NCBI RefSeq assembly: GCF_020080835.1
Contig: NC_058166.1
Coordinates: forward strand, 16,269,043 to 16,333,042
Source: Cotesia glomerata
Lineage: Eukaryota > Arthropoda > Insecta > Hymenoptera > Braconidae
Length of the DNA: 64,000 bases
Direction of reading: 5' to 3'
The position numbers and the translations under genes are program-made. This document shows, piece after piece, positions 46,448 through 58,286 of the stretch (positions are counted from its first letter, which is position 1; each line of letters begins with the position of its first letter). The notes below the pieces were generated by a model. That model was not told the DNA's origin. It saw nothing but the letters and a program-made list of their open reading frames with translations, and ran no database searches.

Positions 46448-47121
46448 GGTAATTGTAGCGTGATACACTGATAGAAGGATTTGTTTATAATTAAAAAGAT
46501 TTGTTAATATTTAACAAATAATTTATTAGAAGCCATTTGTTAGTCCTTAAAAAATATTCCTTAGTATTTAAAAAGATTTATTAATATTTAATAAATGAAT
46601 ATCAGATTTATTAAATACAAACAAATCATTTTAAATACTAACAAATATTTGTTCAATACTAAAAAGTGGTTTCTAATAAATGATTTGTTAACGATTAACA
46701 AATATTATTTAATACAAGCAAATCCTTCTATCAGTGTAGGCATTTCAACAGAAAATTATGAAATTTTTTTTATTGAAAGATAAATATATTAATAATTCAC
46801 TACTAAAATTTCAGATCAATTGACCGCACCGTTTTTGAGTAATTAATTTTTGAAATTGCATCTTTTACACGTAGCGGTATAGAGAGATGATAAAGTTAGT
46901 ATGAAATCTTTGGCCCACTCGAGTGGTATGGAACATTTCATACTAACTTTAACATCTCTCTATACCTCTACGTGTAAAAGATACAATTTCGAAAATTAAT
47001 TACTCAAAAACGGTGCGGTCAATTGATCTGAAATTTTAGTAGTGAATTATTAATATATTTATCTTTCAATAAAAAAAATTTCATAATTTTCTGTTGAAAT
47101 GCCTATCACGCTACAACTACC
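46448..47121. mobile_element. TTAA-flanked foldback element, complete copy
   Basis: TTAA|GGTAATTGTAGCGTGATA on the left and TATCACGCTACAACTACC|TTAA on the right. The arms also share GGCATTTCAACAGAAAATTA, and the central hairpin (ATCTTTTACACGTAGCGG) matches 190-312. A CACTGATAGAAGG MITE sits in the left arm. Confidence 0.82.
46466..46736. mobile_element. 271-bp MITE with CACTGATAGAAGG ends, TA target
   Basis: TA|CACTGATAGAAGGATTTG on the left and AAATCCTTCTATCAGTG|TA on the right. The interior is TTAACAAATATTTA-type repeats. The opposite arm of the host foldback gives the empty site GCGTGATAGGCATTTC with a single TA. Confidence 0.85.
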
Positions 47122-47149
47122 TTAAATTAAAATTGTCAATTTTTATTAT

Positions 47150-47196
47150 AATTACAGAAAATACTGAAATCCGAGCAAAAAACAGTTTCACTGTAA
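47150..47196 (+). pseudogene. 3' end remnant, copy 1 of unrecognised/ODV-E66-like gene
   Basis: Matches the last codons and 3' flank of the remnant ending at 49623: both end with AAAACAGTTTCACTGTAA, followed by the same downstream sequence (AATCGCGCCAAG, ACGTTCATAAGACTATTAAG). The rest of this copy is absent; a TTAA foldback element ends just upstream. It implies a former tandem duplication. Confidence 0.5.
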
Positions 47197-47380
47197 AAAA
47201 ATCGCGCCAAGTTCACGTTCATAAGACTATTAAGGAAAAAAAAATTAATTTCTTTACAAAAAGATATAAAATAAAAAATTAAAAAATCCAAGATACCGAT
47301 ATGGTTGTATATGATTTTCGGAAATTAAAAAAAATTTTTTTGTAAATTTAAAAATTAAAAGAAACGAATTTTGGAACGTA

Positions 47381-48158
47381 GGGGAAGGACGGGCAAAACG
47401 GATATGTTAATTTGAAAATGAAATAACAAATATATATTACAATCATATCCATTCTTAACTTTGGCTAATAATTTTGTTGGGTAATTGAAGTTTATAATTA
47501 AAAATAAAAACAAAGAAATTCCTCTTTGAAATTAAAAAACAAAAAAAAAGTCAACATTATCCGTTTTGCCCTACCAGGGCGGGCAAAATAAAAACTCAGG
47601 TCGCGTAAAACGAATACTAATTGAATAGTATATTACACACCTAGGGAAGTAAAGTAAAATGTCTCAGATCACATGTAATTGTCGGCCGAGGCGAAGCCGA
47701 GGTTGACAAACATGTGATCTGGAGGCTTTCTTATTTACTTCCGTGGAGTGGCTACTATTTTGCTCGACGAAGGCAGAAAGCGGCACTTTCGTTTAGCGCA
47801 GCGGGCCAAAAGTTGACGCTTTCTGCCCGTCGAGCAAAAAATACGATTCAATCAAAACAATCGTCGCAAAAATATCAACCGCGTCCTGAATATGAAGAAA
47901 AAATCAAATCTGCATCGTCCTTAACAACATTAAACTAAGTACTGTATACTTACGATTTAAAATTTTTTTTTTTCCTAAATTTCAATATTTATAAAAAAAA
48001 TTCCCACAAGTATGCAAAACCAATGCTTTATCGATAACGGTATGTGTAGTTACATAATAGATTGATAGATTGCTGTCTAAAATGTTTCTATCGACCGACC
48101 AGCGATTTAAAACGATTATTCATTTTACCCGCCCTCTCCGTCTTGCCCGTCCGTCCCC
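47381..48158. mobile_element. 778-bp DNA element, GGGGAAGGACGGGCAAAACG ends, TA target
   Basis: The left end GGGGAAGGACGGGCAAAACG and the right end CGTCTTGCCCGTCCGTCCCC are inverted, each next to TA. The paralogous flank near 49810 lacks the insertion (GGAACGTATTTAGTGTGCG). Inside, 47630-47850 repeats the CTCAGATCACATGTAATTG hairpin of 38960-39170. Confidence 0.82.
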
Positions 48159-48256
48159 TACTTGGTGTGCGTGGTTACAAAATATTTCACTTTTTATGAA
48201 ATTCCTAAAATCTATCTACTAGGACTTTTAAAAAAAATTAAAGTACACAATCATGC

Positions 48257-49623
48257 AAGTATTTGTCGTATGACGACACTGATAACACAGTAAATAAAAA
48301 ATATGGCGTTTTGCGTAAAGATGGCGGCGCGATGTTGGATAATAATATTGTTAACTACTCTAAGTACATTGAATTGATTGATAAAATTAAATATCCAGAC
48401 TTGTACGCTGCTGTTTATGAAATACTTGAAGTTCCTGGAAATTTATACAATTCAGCAAAGGTAATTTTAGATAAAATATTGCACAAAGATGTATTGTACT
48501 TTCCTTTCGGATTGTTTAGCTTAAAATAGATAGATAGATAAATAAATATTTATTTAGTCCTGGAGCCTAGGCTCCCTCAGGATCATCATCAAATAATACA
48601 AAATAATAAGTACAGTAAATACAAAGTAAATGATAATACAGTAGCATGATGAAGTTCAGTAGTTCTAATATAAAATAATATAACATTAGTTTATAGCATA
48701 ATAATAATGTAATGCTGTTAATATTTTAATTAATCATTACCGTGCAAAAAGTAATCACGGCACAAACTACGAAACATTTCGTAATTTTGGACCCTAACAA
48801 TCTCCACCGGCAACATATTCCAGATGCGTATGCCAAGAACAAGAAAGGAATTATCATACATACTACAAGTAGATCTCGGTAAACGCAAATAATCATCTCT
48901 CACATCTCCTCTGCGTAGCGCAACCGGAAGAAATTCAAGCCTGCCACCAAATTGCTGACAGTAATGCATTACAATTTCCTTATAGAAAAGGCACGCTATA
49001 AAATAATTCCTCCTTTCCTTCAGCTTGAGCCAACCCAGTCTCTTATAATACGGCGTAACATGCTCAAACCTTGGGATCTTAAAAATATACCTAACACACG
49101 AGTTTATTTTACGCTGTAACCGCATCTGTAAACTGTTAGATATATTTGTATACGCTGCACAGCAATTATGTGAAATGTGAAATGTTGAAGAAGAAATATT
49201 ACTGGAATTTTGGAAATCCAAAAGGTATCACAATAATGCCTTCTATCGGCGTTGGGATTTACAAAACTGATAAATTTGTTTTCTGTGCGGGTTCAAAAGA
49301 AAAATATTCCTATTTGCTCTATAGATGATTTACTTGACACAACTAAGTTTTATGCAATTAGCGTGATGCAACTACGTACCATGCTCTTGGTTGGACAAAA
49401 TTACGGACAAGGTGATTATTGGGACTTAAATAATTGGGACACTTAGCAAAACGAACCCGGTATCATGACTTTCTCTGACGAATTTGACGATTTGTTGTAC
49501 CCGGATTTGAAAGCAAATGAATCAAATAATCTGTTCTCATCAAAAGTAAATGATTATGATGATAATTACATTGGACAAATACCAGAAGCTAATTTAATCC
49601 GAACAAAAACAGTTTCACTGTAA
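48257..49623 (+). pseudogene. decayed ODV-E66 / polysaccharide-lyase-8-like gene remnant (tentative)
   Basis: Two coding blocks flank a LINE. Block 1 (48260-48529) reads KKYGVLRKDGGAMLDNNIV and continues to YPDLYAAVYEILEVPGNLYN. Block 2 (about 49190-49623) contains GITIMPSIGVGIYKTDKFVF and, after a frameshift near 49300, MLLVGQNYGQGDYWDLNNW, an in-frame TAG at 49444, and a tail ending TAA at 49621. The pattern reminds me of ODV-E66-like proteins (chondroitin-lyase relatives known from baculoviruses, nudiviruses and braconid wasp genomes), but this is recalled similarity, not an alignment. Length (about 230 codons) is far below about 700 for that family. LINE insertion, frameshift and stop make it non-functional. 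Copy 1 lies at 47150. It could instead be another unknown multicopy gene. Confidence 0.45.
48530..49165 (-). mobile_element. 5'-truncated LINE insertion
   Basis: The minus strand encodes a typical non-LTR ORF2 C-terminus: LQRKINSCVRYIFKIPRFEH, YYKRLGWLKLKERRNYF and NSFLVLGIRIWNMLPVEIV, ending near 48733. The 3' end is a TATC/TAAA microsatellite at 48530-48550. The 5' end near 49165 is approximate. The frame is open over about 140 codons, so the insertion looks fairly young. It splits the virus-like remnant. Confidence 0.78.
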
Positions 49624-50165
49624 AAAAATCGCGCCAAGTCCACGTTCATAAGACTATTAAGAAAAAAAAATTTGTTTTTTTCTTTACAAAAATGTATAAA
49701 ATTAAAAAATTAAAAAATCCAAGTAACCGATATGATTGTTTATGATTTTCGGAAATTAAAAAAAAACTTTGTTATAAATTTAAAAATTAAAAAAAAAGTT
49801 TGGAACGTATTTAGTGTGCGCGGTTGCAAAATTTAAAAAAATTGAAATACACAATGACGCAAAAATGTACATTAGCTAAAATATGGATGTAAATAAAGGA
49901 TTTAATTAAATAAATTTATATTATTTTTTCTTTCATAATTTTTACAATCTGAGATGGTTACAGTTACCATCTTTGATTGTAACAGTTATAATTTATAATA
50001 ATTACAATTATTATTTTCAATAGTAATCGTTACCATTATTGATAGTAACTATTACAATTGTCAACGATACCACCTATTATTTTGTCACTAATTTATTTTA
50101 TTACCATTTTAGATAGTAGGAGTTACTATTTTTGTATAGTAGGTAGTATAATTAATTTTTCTCCG
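49624..50165. other. 3' flank of remnant and AT-rich DNA, no gene seen
   Basis: 49624-49880 is the paralogous counterpart of 47197-47380 plus 48159-48250. 49940-50160 has repeated GTTACCAT / GTAACTATTACAATT segments in both orientations, probably another small repeat. Confidence 0.5.
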
Positions 50166-50179
50166 TGCAGATACGTGAT

Positions 50180-50281
50180 TAAAAAATGGCCTTGTATCTT
50201 GTGAAATATTGACATTTTTAAAGATATAAGCTCATCCCGATGTCACACTCATCAAGACCTTTCATTTGAGTACCCACATCA

Positions 50282-50323
<42 letters not shown>

Positions 50324-50994
50324 TATATATATATATATATATATATCGCGTTACAGATGCCATAAGGGCATATAAAATTTTTTTGCATTGCTACACGTTT
50401 CATACAAAAATACGTCGATTACCAAAAAATTTTTTTTTATACGCCCTTATGGCATCCGAGATGGGTCCCGAGATACTTCCTTATGGCTTTTCACCGGGAC
50501 CTTTTGCCGGTATACGCCCTTATGGCATCTGGAACGCGATATATATATATATATGAAAAATATATCAAAAATGCATGTGGATACTCAAATGAAAGCTCTT
50601 GATGAGTATAATATCAGGATGAGCTTATATCTTAAAAAATATGAATAATCAAGCAACGACGTTGTATTTTATCCACTGATTATATTTTTAACGATATAAG
50701 CTCATCCTGGAGTTACACTCATTAAGACCTTTCATTTGAGTACCCACATCAATTTTTCATATATTTATATATATTATATTTATGAATATATGAAAAATAT
50801 ATCAAAAATGCATGTGGGTACTCAAATGAAAGCTGTTGATGAGTGTGACATCGGGATGAGCTTATATATTTAAAAACGTCAATATTTAAGAAAGTACAGT
50901 GCAATTTAACAAAAGTCATTATTTAATAAAGCAAAATTTATTTATTTATAGTTCACAAGTTGCGGCAGTCACATAATGACTGCAAGGTTGCTAG
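50180..50994 (+). mobile_element. Helitron (3' end intact) with palindromic satellite
   Basis: The 3' hairpin GCAGTCACATAATGACTGC is followed by AAGGTTGCTAG|T at 50994. Two palindromic units are present. The 5' end is truncated near 50180, and a TATATCGCGT-type element occupies one loop. Confidence 0.75.
50343..50540. mobile_element. short TATATCGCGT-ended element with iterated CCATAAGGGC motif
   Basis: ATATCGCGTTACAGATGCC on the left and GGCATCTGGAACGCGATAT on the right. GATGCCATAAGGGC(G/A)TAT occurs in both orientations. At 198 bp it is the smallest of three sister elements. It is inserted in the TA-rich loop of a Helitron palindrome. Confidence 0.72.
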
Positions 50995-50999
50995 TGAAC

Positions 51000-51362
51000 T
51001 AATTATTTAATAAAATAAAAACTCCGTACACTGTCTTTAGATACTTATATATTTATATATACATGTAAAAAAAGAAAAAAAAACAAACATTTATAATTAA
51101 TATTTCACCTAAAAGTAAATATTAATATTAATAATAATTATTATTATAACACTGTACAGTTAAGCGTTAAAATTCCATTAAATTACAAGTAATTAAATAG
51201 ATGGTAACATGATATATAACGCATTTATATACTTATTTATTAGACTTACTAAAAAATAATAAAGTAATTTTATTTTGTTCATTAATCCATCAATATTTAA
51301 ATATTAAATATTCATAAGTGATAACAAATTAATAATTTATAGTGGACGTTAAATTTTAAATA
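51000..51362. other. AT-rich DNA before gap, no exon recognised
   Basis: Searched for a first CSP exon (Met start with a short KLS-like stretch before a donor); none could be supported. Confidence 0.4.
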
Positions 51363-51462
51363 NNNNNNNNNNNNNNNNNNNNNNNNNNNNNNNNNNNNNN
51401 NNNNNNNNNNNNNNNNNNNNNNNNNNNNNNNNNNNNNNNNNNNNNNNNNNNNNNNNNNNNNN
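51363..51462. other. assembly gap (100 N)
   Basis: Exactly 100 N, probably of unknown true size. It lies 72 bp before the first visible CSP exon. Confidence 0.98.
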
Positions 51463-51534
51463 ATAGATGGATTTATTGAGTAAATAAAAGTGTATGTTTA
51501 AGATATTGATTTTTATTTAATGAATGTGTTACAG

Positions 51535-54500
51535 AACATCGGGGGATTCCCTCTACCAAATATTAGAACTGCCCAAGACTGCGACTGCCGATGAAATTAA
51601 AAAAACTTATAGGAAACTCGCTTTAAAATTTCATCCGGATAAAAATCCTGGTAATCCAGAAGCTGCTGAGAAGGTTATTTATTTTTTTTTTTAATTAATT
51701 AATTTATAATAACAATATTCAAAATAAAATTTTTTGTTTGAATATTTTAACAATAATTTTTTAATAAGGAAAAATTTAACTGCAATGTAATGTTTTAATA
51801 TAATAATAAAATTAGCCGAAATTTTTTATTTTTTTATTTTAATTTATTAAATTATAACTTAAAAATATTTTTAAAAAATTGCACTTATACTTTTTCAAGT
51901 TTTTAACAAATGAAAATTTTTTTATAATTTTTCAATAAAAAAAATCAAACATTTTTACATGTCGGCTAACTTTATTTTCGTTGTTTTAATAATAATAAAG
52001 TTGGCAGACATTTTTTATTTTTTGATATTAAATTAGAACTAAAAAAATTTTTTTTTAAATGCACTTACAGTTTTTCAAATTTTTTACAAATTAAATTAAA
52101 AAAAATTTTTTTTTAATGATTTTTTTAATAAAAAAAAAATTCAAAAAATTTTTAAATGTCGGCTAACTTTACTGTCATTATTTTAATTGGTATGACATCT
52201 GAAAATTTTTATAACTTTTTTTTTATTGACAAAAATATTAAAAAAAAAAATTGTTTTCATTCATTTTTTAAAAAATTGAAAAATTATGTGTAATTTAAAA
52301 AAATATTTTTTAGTTATAATTTAATGAAAAAAAAATTAAAAATGTCGGCCATCTTTATTATTATCGAAATATTTTAAATATCTCGGGTGAAAAAATTTTT
52401 TATTTTAATTGAGTTAATTATTGATTTTTATAAATTGGTAAATATTGTTTATTAGTAAAATTAAAATTGATTGACAGTCGCATTTAAATGAAGCGATTGT
52501 TTTATTTTATCTAGTGATAAAGAGAGATGGTTATTTCTATCGCTCATAATATCTGATAAGAAATTTCTTAGAAATCCATCATAATACAAAGAAACTCACA
52601 TAACTGGTTTTATGAATCAAATTTAGAAATACATTTTTAATTAATTTGATATTATTCTTAAATATGTAATTTTCTTGTTATTTAATTTTCAATATTTTGG
52701 CCAAATTTTTTAGTAAAAAATTTTTTTATTAATGAAATAATTCAATAGTATATTATAATGTATTTTTATTTTTAGCTAATTGTCAATTTTTAGTCAAAAA
52801 ATTTTTTTTAACAATGAAATAATTTAATATAGAATTATAATGAATTTTTACTTTTAGCTAATTGTCAAATTTTAGTAAAAAAATTTTTTTATTAACGGAA
52901 TAATTAAATTAAATTTCATAATGTATTTTCTTTTTATTTAATTGTCAATTTTTAGCGAAAAAATTTTTTTTATTAATGAAATAATTTAATATAAAATTAT
53001 AATGTAGTTTTCTTTTAAGCTAACTGTTAATTTTTTCGAAAAATTTTTATGATTAATAAAATAATTTAATAATATATTATAATGTATTTTTTTTTGTTTA
53101 TTAATTTTCAATTTTTTGGAAAAATTTTTATTATTAATGAAATAACTTAATCTTATATTATAATGTATTTTTTTGTTATTTAATTGTTAAATTTTTAACT
53201 AAATTTTTTTATTATTTTATTATTAATAATTTAATTAAATAAAAATTTTTTATTTCAGTTTAAAGAAATAAATAAAGCTCATACAATATTAACAGATTTA
53301 ACAAAGAGAAATATTTATGACAACTATGGATCATTTGGTTTGTATGTTTCGGAGCAATTTGGCGAGGAAAATGTCAATACATACTTCTTGATGACTTCTG
53401 GATGGTGCAAGGTAAAAATTTATTCCCCGTTTTATTTATACAAAAATAATGATCAAGTACACGGAAAGAACAAAATGACACTGGATATCATCCCAGATTA
53501 TACTGAGTGAAAAAATTTTTCAGATAGTAGCTAGTATAATCCAGATTACAATGAGTATAATCCAGATTACAATGAGTATAATCCAGATATCACTCAGTAT
53601 AATCTGTATTATATTATCTACTATCTTAAATTTTTTTTCACCACAGATATCACTGAGTATAATCTAGGATGATATCCATTGTGATCTTGTTCTTTCCGTG
53701 TAGAACCAAAAAAAAAAAAATAAATAAAAAATATTAAAAAAAAAAAACCAATTTATAGGTAATCTTCGGAGTATGCGCCATTCTGACGGGTTGTTACTGT
53801 TGTTGCTGTTTCTGTTGCTGTTGCAACTTCTGTTGCGGTAAATGTAAACCGACACCGCCTGCCGACAGTGGTGATTACCACAACCTGCAGGTACTGATTA
53901 ATTAATAACTTTTATTTCTATCAGTAAGATTTATTAAAATAAAAAATAAAAAAAAGAGAAAAAAATACAGAGCAGAAGGGCCTGAGGATGGTAAAAAATA
54001 CAAATATTAAAAAGTTATATAAATTAGAAATTTCATGTCACATCAAATCATTAATGTTCATTATTATTATTACCGTGAGCTCACTGATTAAACTTGTGGA
54101 TGCTGTTGATTAATTTATTATTAATTATTAATTAGTGTGCTGTTAATTTTTTTTGACTTAACAAAGTTGCATGTGCCTACGTGTTTGTCTAGTAATTATT
54201 ACTAGAGTCTCCATTGCTAATACCCAGAGGATCTGAGGTACGTCGATTAATTTTTAATGTACAGGTCTTTGATAAATCCGGTCTCATGGTGTAGTATTTT
54301 AAATACAGGTGATTATTTATTTTAAAGTTTGCAATGTTTTAGCTACTGCTTTATTCCTTTTTTTATAATTATTTCTTGAAAAAAAAAAAAAAAAAAAAAA
54401 ATGAAATCTCTTTTTCCATGCAGTGAGTAAGTATTATTTAATATTAACGGCAATTAAATTTTTTCCGCACATTCATTATTAATTCACGCATGGAGCGAGC

Positions 54501-57284
54501 TTGTTTGAGTTATTCACCTATCATTTATTTTAAAATTATTTTTATTCTATTTTTTTCCGCACATTTAATTTTTTTTTTTTTTTTTTTTTTTTTTTCCACA
54601 TTAATCATATTGTCCATAAGAAAAATCAGTGACGTATTTGTTGATAAATAATGTATTTACTTCTCACTGAAAAATAAAAATGAATAATTATTTATTTATT
54701 AATTTTATAAATTATCAAAATTTTTTCTAATGATAATTATTAATTTAATAATAAGAATTAATAAAAATTAATAATTATTAATTAATAATAAGAATTATTC
54801 ATTTAAAATATAAATCATGTATTATCTAATATTATTTATATAATACGGCAATGTATCCTTGGCACTGGAACTCCGTGCTCATATAAACATCAACATTTAC
54901 ATTTTAATCATCTCATTGCTCTATAGCATGGCTAATTTTTTTATTTAAATTTAAAATAAAGAAAATTTTAATATCAAAATTTCGAATTGAAAAATTAAAT
55001 TCAAAATTATTTTTAAAAAATCTTGAGAATTTTAATAAAAAGTCAATTAGATTTTCATTGCCAAGCATGCCCCGACTCAATAATTGTTTTTTTTATAATT
55101 TATAATTTAAATGCATTTAGAATTTTTGGTTTATTAGAGCAGTTTTAAGTTGTTGTTGTAATTATAGCAGGGCCAGAATTCCGGCGGGCCTACTAATTCA
55201 GTACACGGTTTAAATAAGGTATGTATATAAATGTGTTAATTTATTTAATTCATTCATTTTTTTTTACTAACTATTTGTATTATAATTATATTAACTTATG
55301 ATAAATACTTAGGTATTTATTTTCATTTTATTGCATGATATCAACTATTTCATTTATTCACTTTAATAGTTCAATTAAGTATTCGTTTGTAATTAGACTA
55401 ACGCTCAGCAATTAGGCTTATTTAATTTTTTAACGCTTAGGTTTATTAATTTATTAATATTAAAGGGGTTGTAATTAATCTATAATATTTTTTTTTTAAT
55501 ATTATTTTTATATAACATTATTTTATTATAATTTTTAGAAGAAATAATTTAAAGATTTTAATAAACAGTTTTTTGGTAACTCCGTTGAATTTTAAGCTTG
55601 GAAATCTTTTTAACATACTTACGTCAATAATAATAATAATACTTGTGAAATATAAATAAATAAAATTTTGCTTTATTAAATAATGACTTTTGTTAAATTA
55701 CATTGTGCTTTCTTAAATATTGACGTTTTTGAAGATATAAGCTCATCTCGATGTTACGCTCATCAAGAGCTTTCATTCAAGTACCCACATGCATTTTGAT
55801 ATATTTTTCATATATACATATATATAAATATATGAATAATTGATGTGGGGACTCAAATGAAAGATCTCGATGCGTGTAACTCCAGGATGAGCTTATATCG
55901 TTGAAAATATCATCAGTGGACAAAATACTACGTCATTTCTTTATTACTCATATTTTTTAAGATATAAGCTCATCCTGATGTTACACTCATCAAAAGCTTT
56001 CATTAGAGTACCCACATGTATTTTAGATATATTTTTCATATATACATATATATAATTATGAAAAATTGATGTGAGTACTCAAATGAAAGGTCTTGATAAG
56101 TGTAACTCCAGGAAGAATTTATATTGTTAAAAATATCATCAGTGAACAAAATATTACGTCGTTGCTTTATTATTCACATTTTTTAAGATATAAGCTCATC
56201 ATGATGTTACACTCATCGAAACCTTTCATTTAAATACCCACAAGATTTTTTTTATATATTTTTCATATTTATAATATGCAGTATATATAAATATATAAAA
56301 TATATGAAAAATTGATGTGGGTACTCAAATGAAAGGTCTCGATGAGTGTAATGTCAGAGTGAGCTTATATCTTTAAAAATGTCAATAATTAAGGAATTAC
56401 ATTCTATCTTCTAAACTCATGATATTTCTAACAATTTAAGCTCATCTAGATATTGCATTCATCAAGAGCTTTCATTTGAGTACCTACATGCATTTTTGAT
56501 ATATTTTTCATATATACAATATACATATATATAATATATATAAATATATAAAAAAATTGATGTCGGTACTCAAATGAAAGGTCTTGATGAGTGTAACATC
56601 AGGATGAGCTTATATCTTTAAAAATGTCAATAGTTCACAAGATACAAAGCCATTTCTTAATTATGTATCTAGAGATCATTTTCGAATGCAGCCTAAATAC
56701 TTATCATAATAAATTATCGGTGAAAATGATCTAAAACCTTGAAAAGGCTCAAATTCAACTCAAGACCTTTACAATGACACTAAATTTCACTAAAAAAACC
56801 GATTTTTTCATATAACTATCTTAGATACAATATTTTTTTTTTTCTCTTAATAATATAGATAATAATAATAATAATAAAAATGAAATTTTCTAAATTCTCT
56901 TCATAATTATTGTTAAAAATTTGAGTGCAAAATTTTTCAAAAAACTTCATCTAAAAAAATTAGTAAATAACATTAATAAAATTACAAATTAATGTTTTAA
57001 TGTAGACAATAAGCAGGATATAATTTATTATTATTAATAAAACAAAGAATTTCATATATGAATAAATTAATTCATTATAATTAATCAATATTAAATTACA
57101 GGGCGATGACAGTGATGAAGAAGCAGTAACAAGCCAACCAACTAGTGGTGCAGCCCAGGGTGCTGCCTCGAACACGGTGTTTGCAATGCCTCCTCCACCA
57201 TCGGCAACAGCTAACGAAAGTACGAATTTAAACAGCGGGGGAGAACGCGTTATTTACACCACCAGTATGTCCGATTATCGATAA
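51535..57284 (+). CDS. Csp: cysteine string protein (DNAJC5/CSP), 5' end missing
   Basis: Synaptic-vesicle co-chaperone. In the family, its J domain stimulates Hsc70 to maintain SNARE proteins, and the palmitoylated cysteine string anchors it to vesicles. Visible exons are 51535-51673, 53259-53411, 53759-53890, 55171-55218 and 57102-57284, all in phase with GT-AG junctions. The J domain starts at TSGDSLYQILELPKTA and contains HPDKNP, with KFKEINKAHTILTD-type helix III continuing into exon 2. The linker GLYVSEQFGEENVNTYF is near-invariant in CSP. The third exon carries 13 Cys in about 24 residues (CYCCCCFCCCCNFCCGKC). The tail is Ser/Ala/Pro-rich. This form ends IYTTSMSDYR at TAA 57282; alternative ends follow. 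About ten N-terminal residues are missing. Identification is firm. Confidence 0.94.
53460..53700. mobile_element. 241-bp MITE with CACGGAAAGAACAA ends, CSP intron
   Basis: TA|CACGGAAAGAACAAAATGA on the left and ATCTTGTTCTTTCCGTG|TA on the right. The interior repeats AGTATAATCCAGAT three times. It ends 58 bp before the acceptor of the cysteine-string exon, so it occupies most of a 347-bp intron. Confidence 0.82.
55171..55218 (+). other. Csp: CSP small exon with NAGNAG acceptor
   Basis: A 48-bp exon encoding GQNSGGPTNSVHGLNK. The acceptor is ATTATAGCAG: use of TAG rather than CAG would add one Gln codon. It could also be skipped without changing frame. Confidence 0.75.
55640..56859 (-). mobile_element. 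Helitron (5' end intact) with palindromic satellite, CSP intron
   Basis: CTCTTAATAATATAGA|T at 56859 is the reverse complement of the family 5' end. The left side starts at ACTTGTGAAATATAAATAAA, just inside where the 3' hairpin would be, so that hairpin is lost. Four palindromic units fill the interior. Confidence 0.75.
57102..57284 (+). other. Csp: CSP tail exon, with internal donor
   Basis: Encodes GDDSDEEAVTSQPTSGAAQG onward to a TAA at 57282. A donor-like A|GTATGT at 57265 sits seven codons before the stop and has the phase needed to join either downstream terminal exon. A weaker A|GTACGA at 57220 has the same phase. Confidence 0.85.
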
Positions 57285-58173
57285 TAATGCACTGTCGCAC
57301 CTTCAATTATTTCGTCTTTCAATCTCGCTTGAAATTATAAATATTATTACCTAATTATTAAATCTGACTGTCACACTTTAAGCGTTTAGAGTGCGCTATT
57401 TTTCTTTCCTTAATTTTATCGGAAAGACTATTTTTTTTTTTTTTTTTTTTTTTTTTCAAATAAATTATTTTACTTCGTAAATTTTTTTAATTTTTTGAAA
57501 GACAGTACCAAAGAAGGTGCGCTTTTTTATTGACAAGTCTTGTCATTTGATAAGTTACGCTTAATTGTGGTATGATCATAATTATTATCATTATTTGCCT
57601 CAGGACTTTTTATTTTTTTTATTAAAGTTGTCGGACTAGTCATCAATTTTTTTCTCTGTCTTTAATTAATAAAAAAAAAAAAATAAAGATACATTTTTAA
57701 TCTTTAAATTTTTTGCTTTAAAAAAATTCTTAAAATCAAAAATCAATTTCTAAAAATTTTATAAAATTTAATTAATTAATTAATTCAATCTTGTAAATTA
57801 TTAAAAAATTAAAAAAAAATTTACACATTTCATCCGACAACTTTAATAAATAATAATTATTGCTACTTTAAAAAAATTAATTTTTTCAATTATTGTTGCC
57901 AATTTGCTTTTTACAATGATTTATTATATGATTATTTTTAAAACTATTATTAATTATTAATTATTAAAATTTGGTATCGTTACATTAATAAGATATTTAT
58001 AATTTTTTTTTCTTTTTATACATCAGGCATTTTTTACGAGCACAAAAGCACAATTTAGATGATTAGTTTGATTAAAATTAACTAGGGAATTTATTGTTTA
58101 ATAATAATAATAAGTATTACTAGTAAAGCATTAAAAATTAATAAATTATTTTTGTTTTAATTTTATTCTACAG

Positions 58174-58223
58174 CTACTCATCAAAGAACTCCCTTTACGA
58201 CCTCAACTGTTGATTCCTTATAA
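58174..58223 (+). CDS. Csp: CSP alternative terminal exon B
   Basis: Acceptor TTCTACAG. In the phase of the 57265 donor it encodes THQRTPFTTSTVDSL then TAA. An AATAAA lies at 58281. The combination of acceptor, phase, short open frame and polyadenylation signal supports a real alternative last exon. Alternative C-termini are known for Drosophila Csp. Confidence 0.6.
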
Positions 58224-58280
58224 TCCTTCGATTATTATTTCGTAATTATTTTATTATTTATATCTTCATTCCTGTATGTC

Positions 58281-58286
58281 AATAAA
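58281..58286 (+). promoter_or_regulatory. candidate polyadenylation signal AATAAA
   Basis: 58 bp after the exon B stop codon. AATAAA is frequent by chance in such AT-rich DNA, so position is the only support. Confidence 0.35.

Noticed and set aside
47714..47938. 74-codon frame as a gene
   Set aside because: Lies within the 778-bp DNA element and the repeated hairpin; no recognisable product.
48730..49221. Host gene on the minus strand
   Set aside because: The protein is the C-terminal region of a LINE ORF2, with a microsatellite 3' end.
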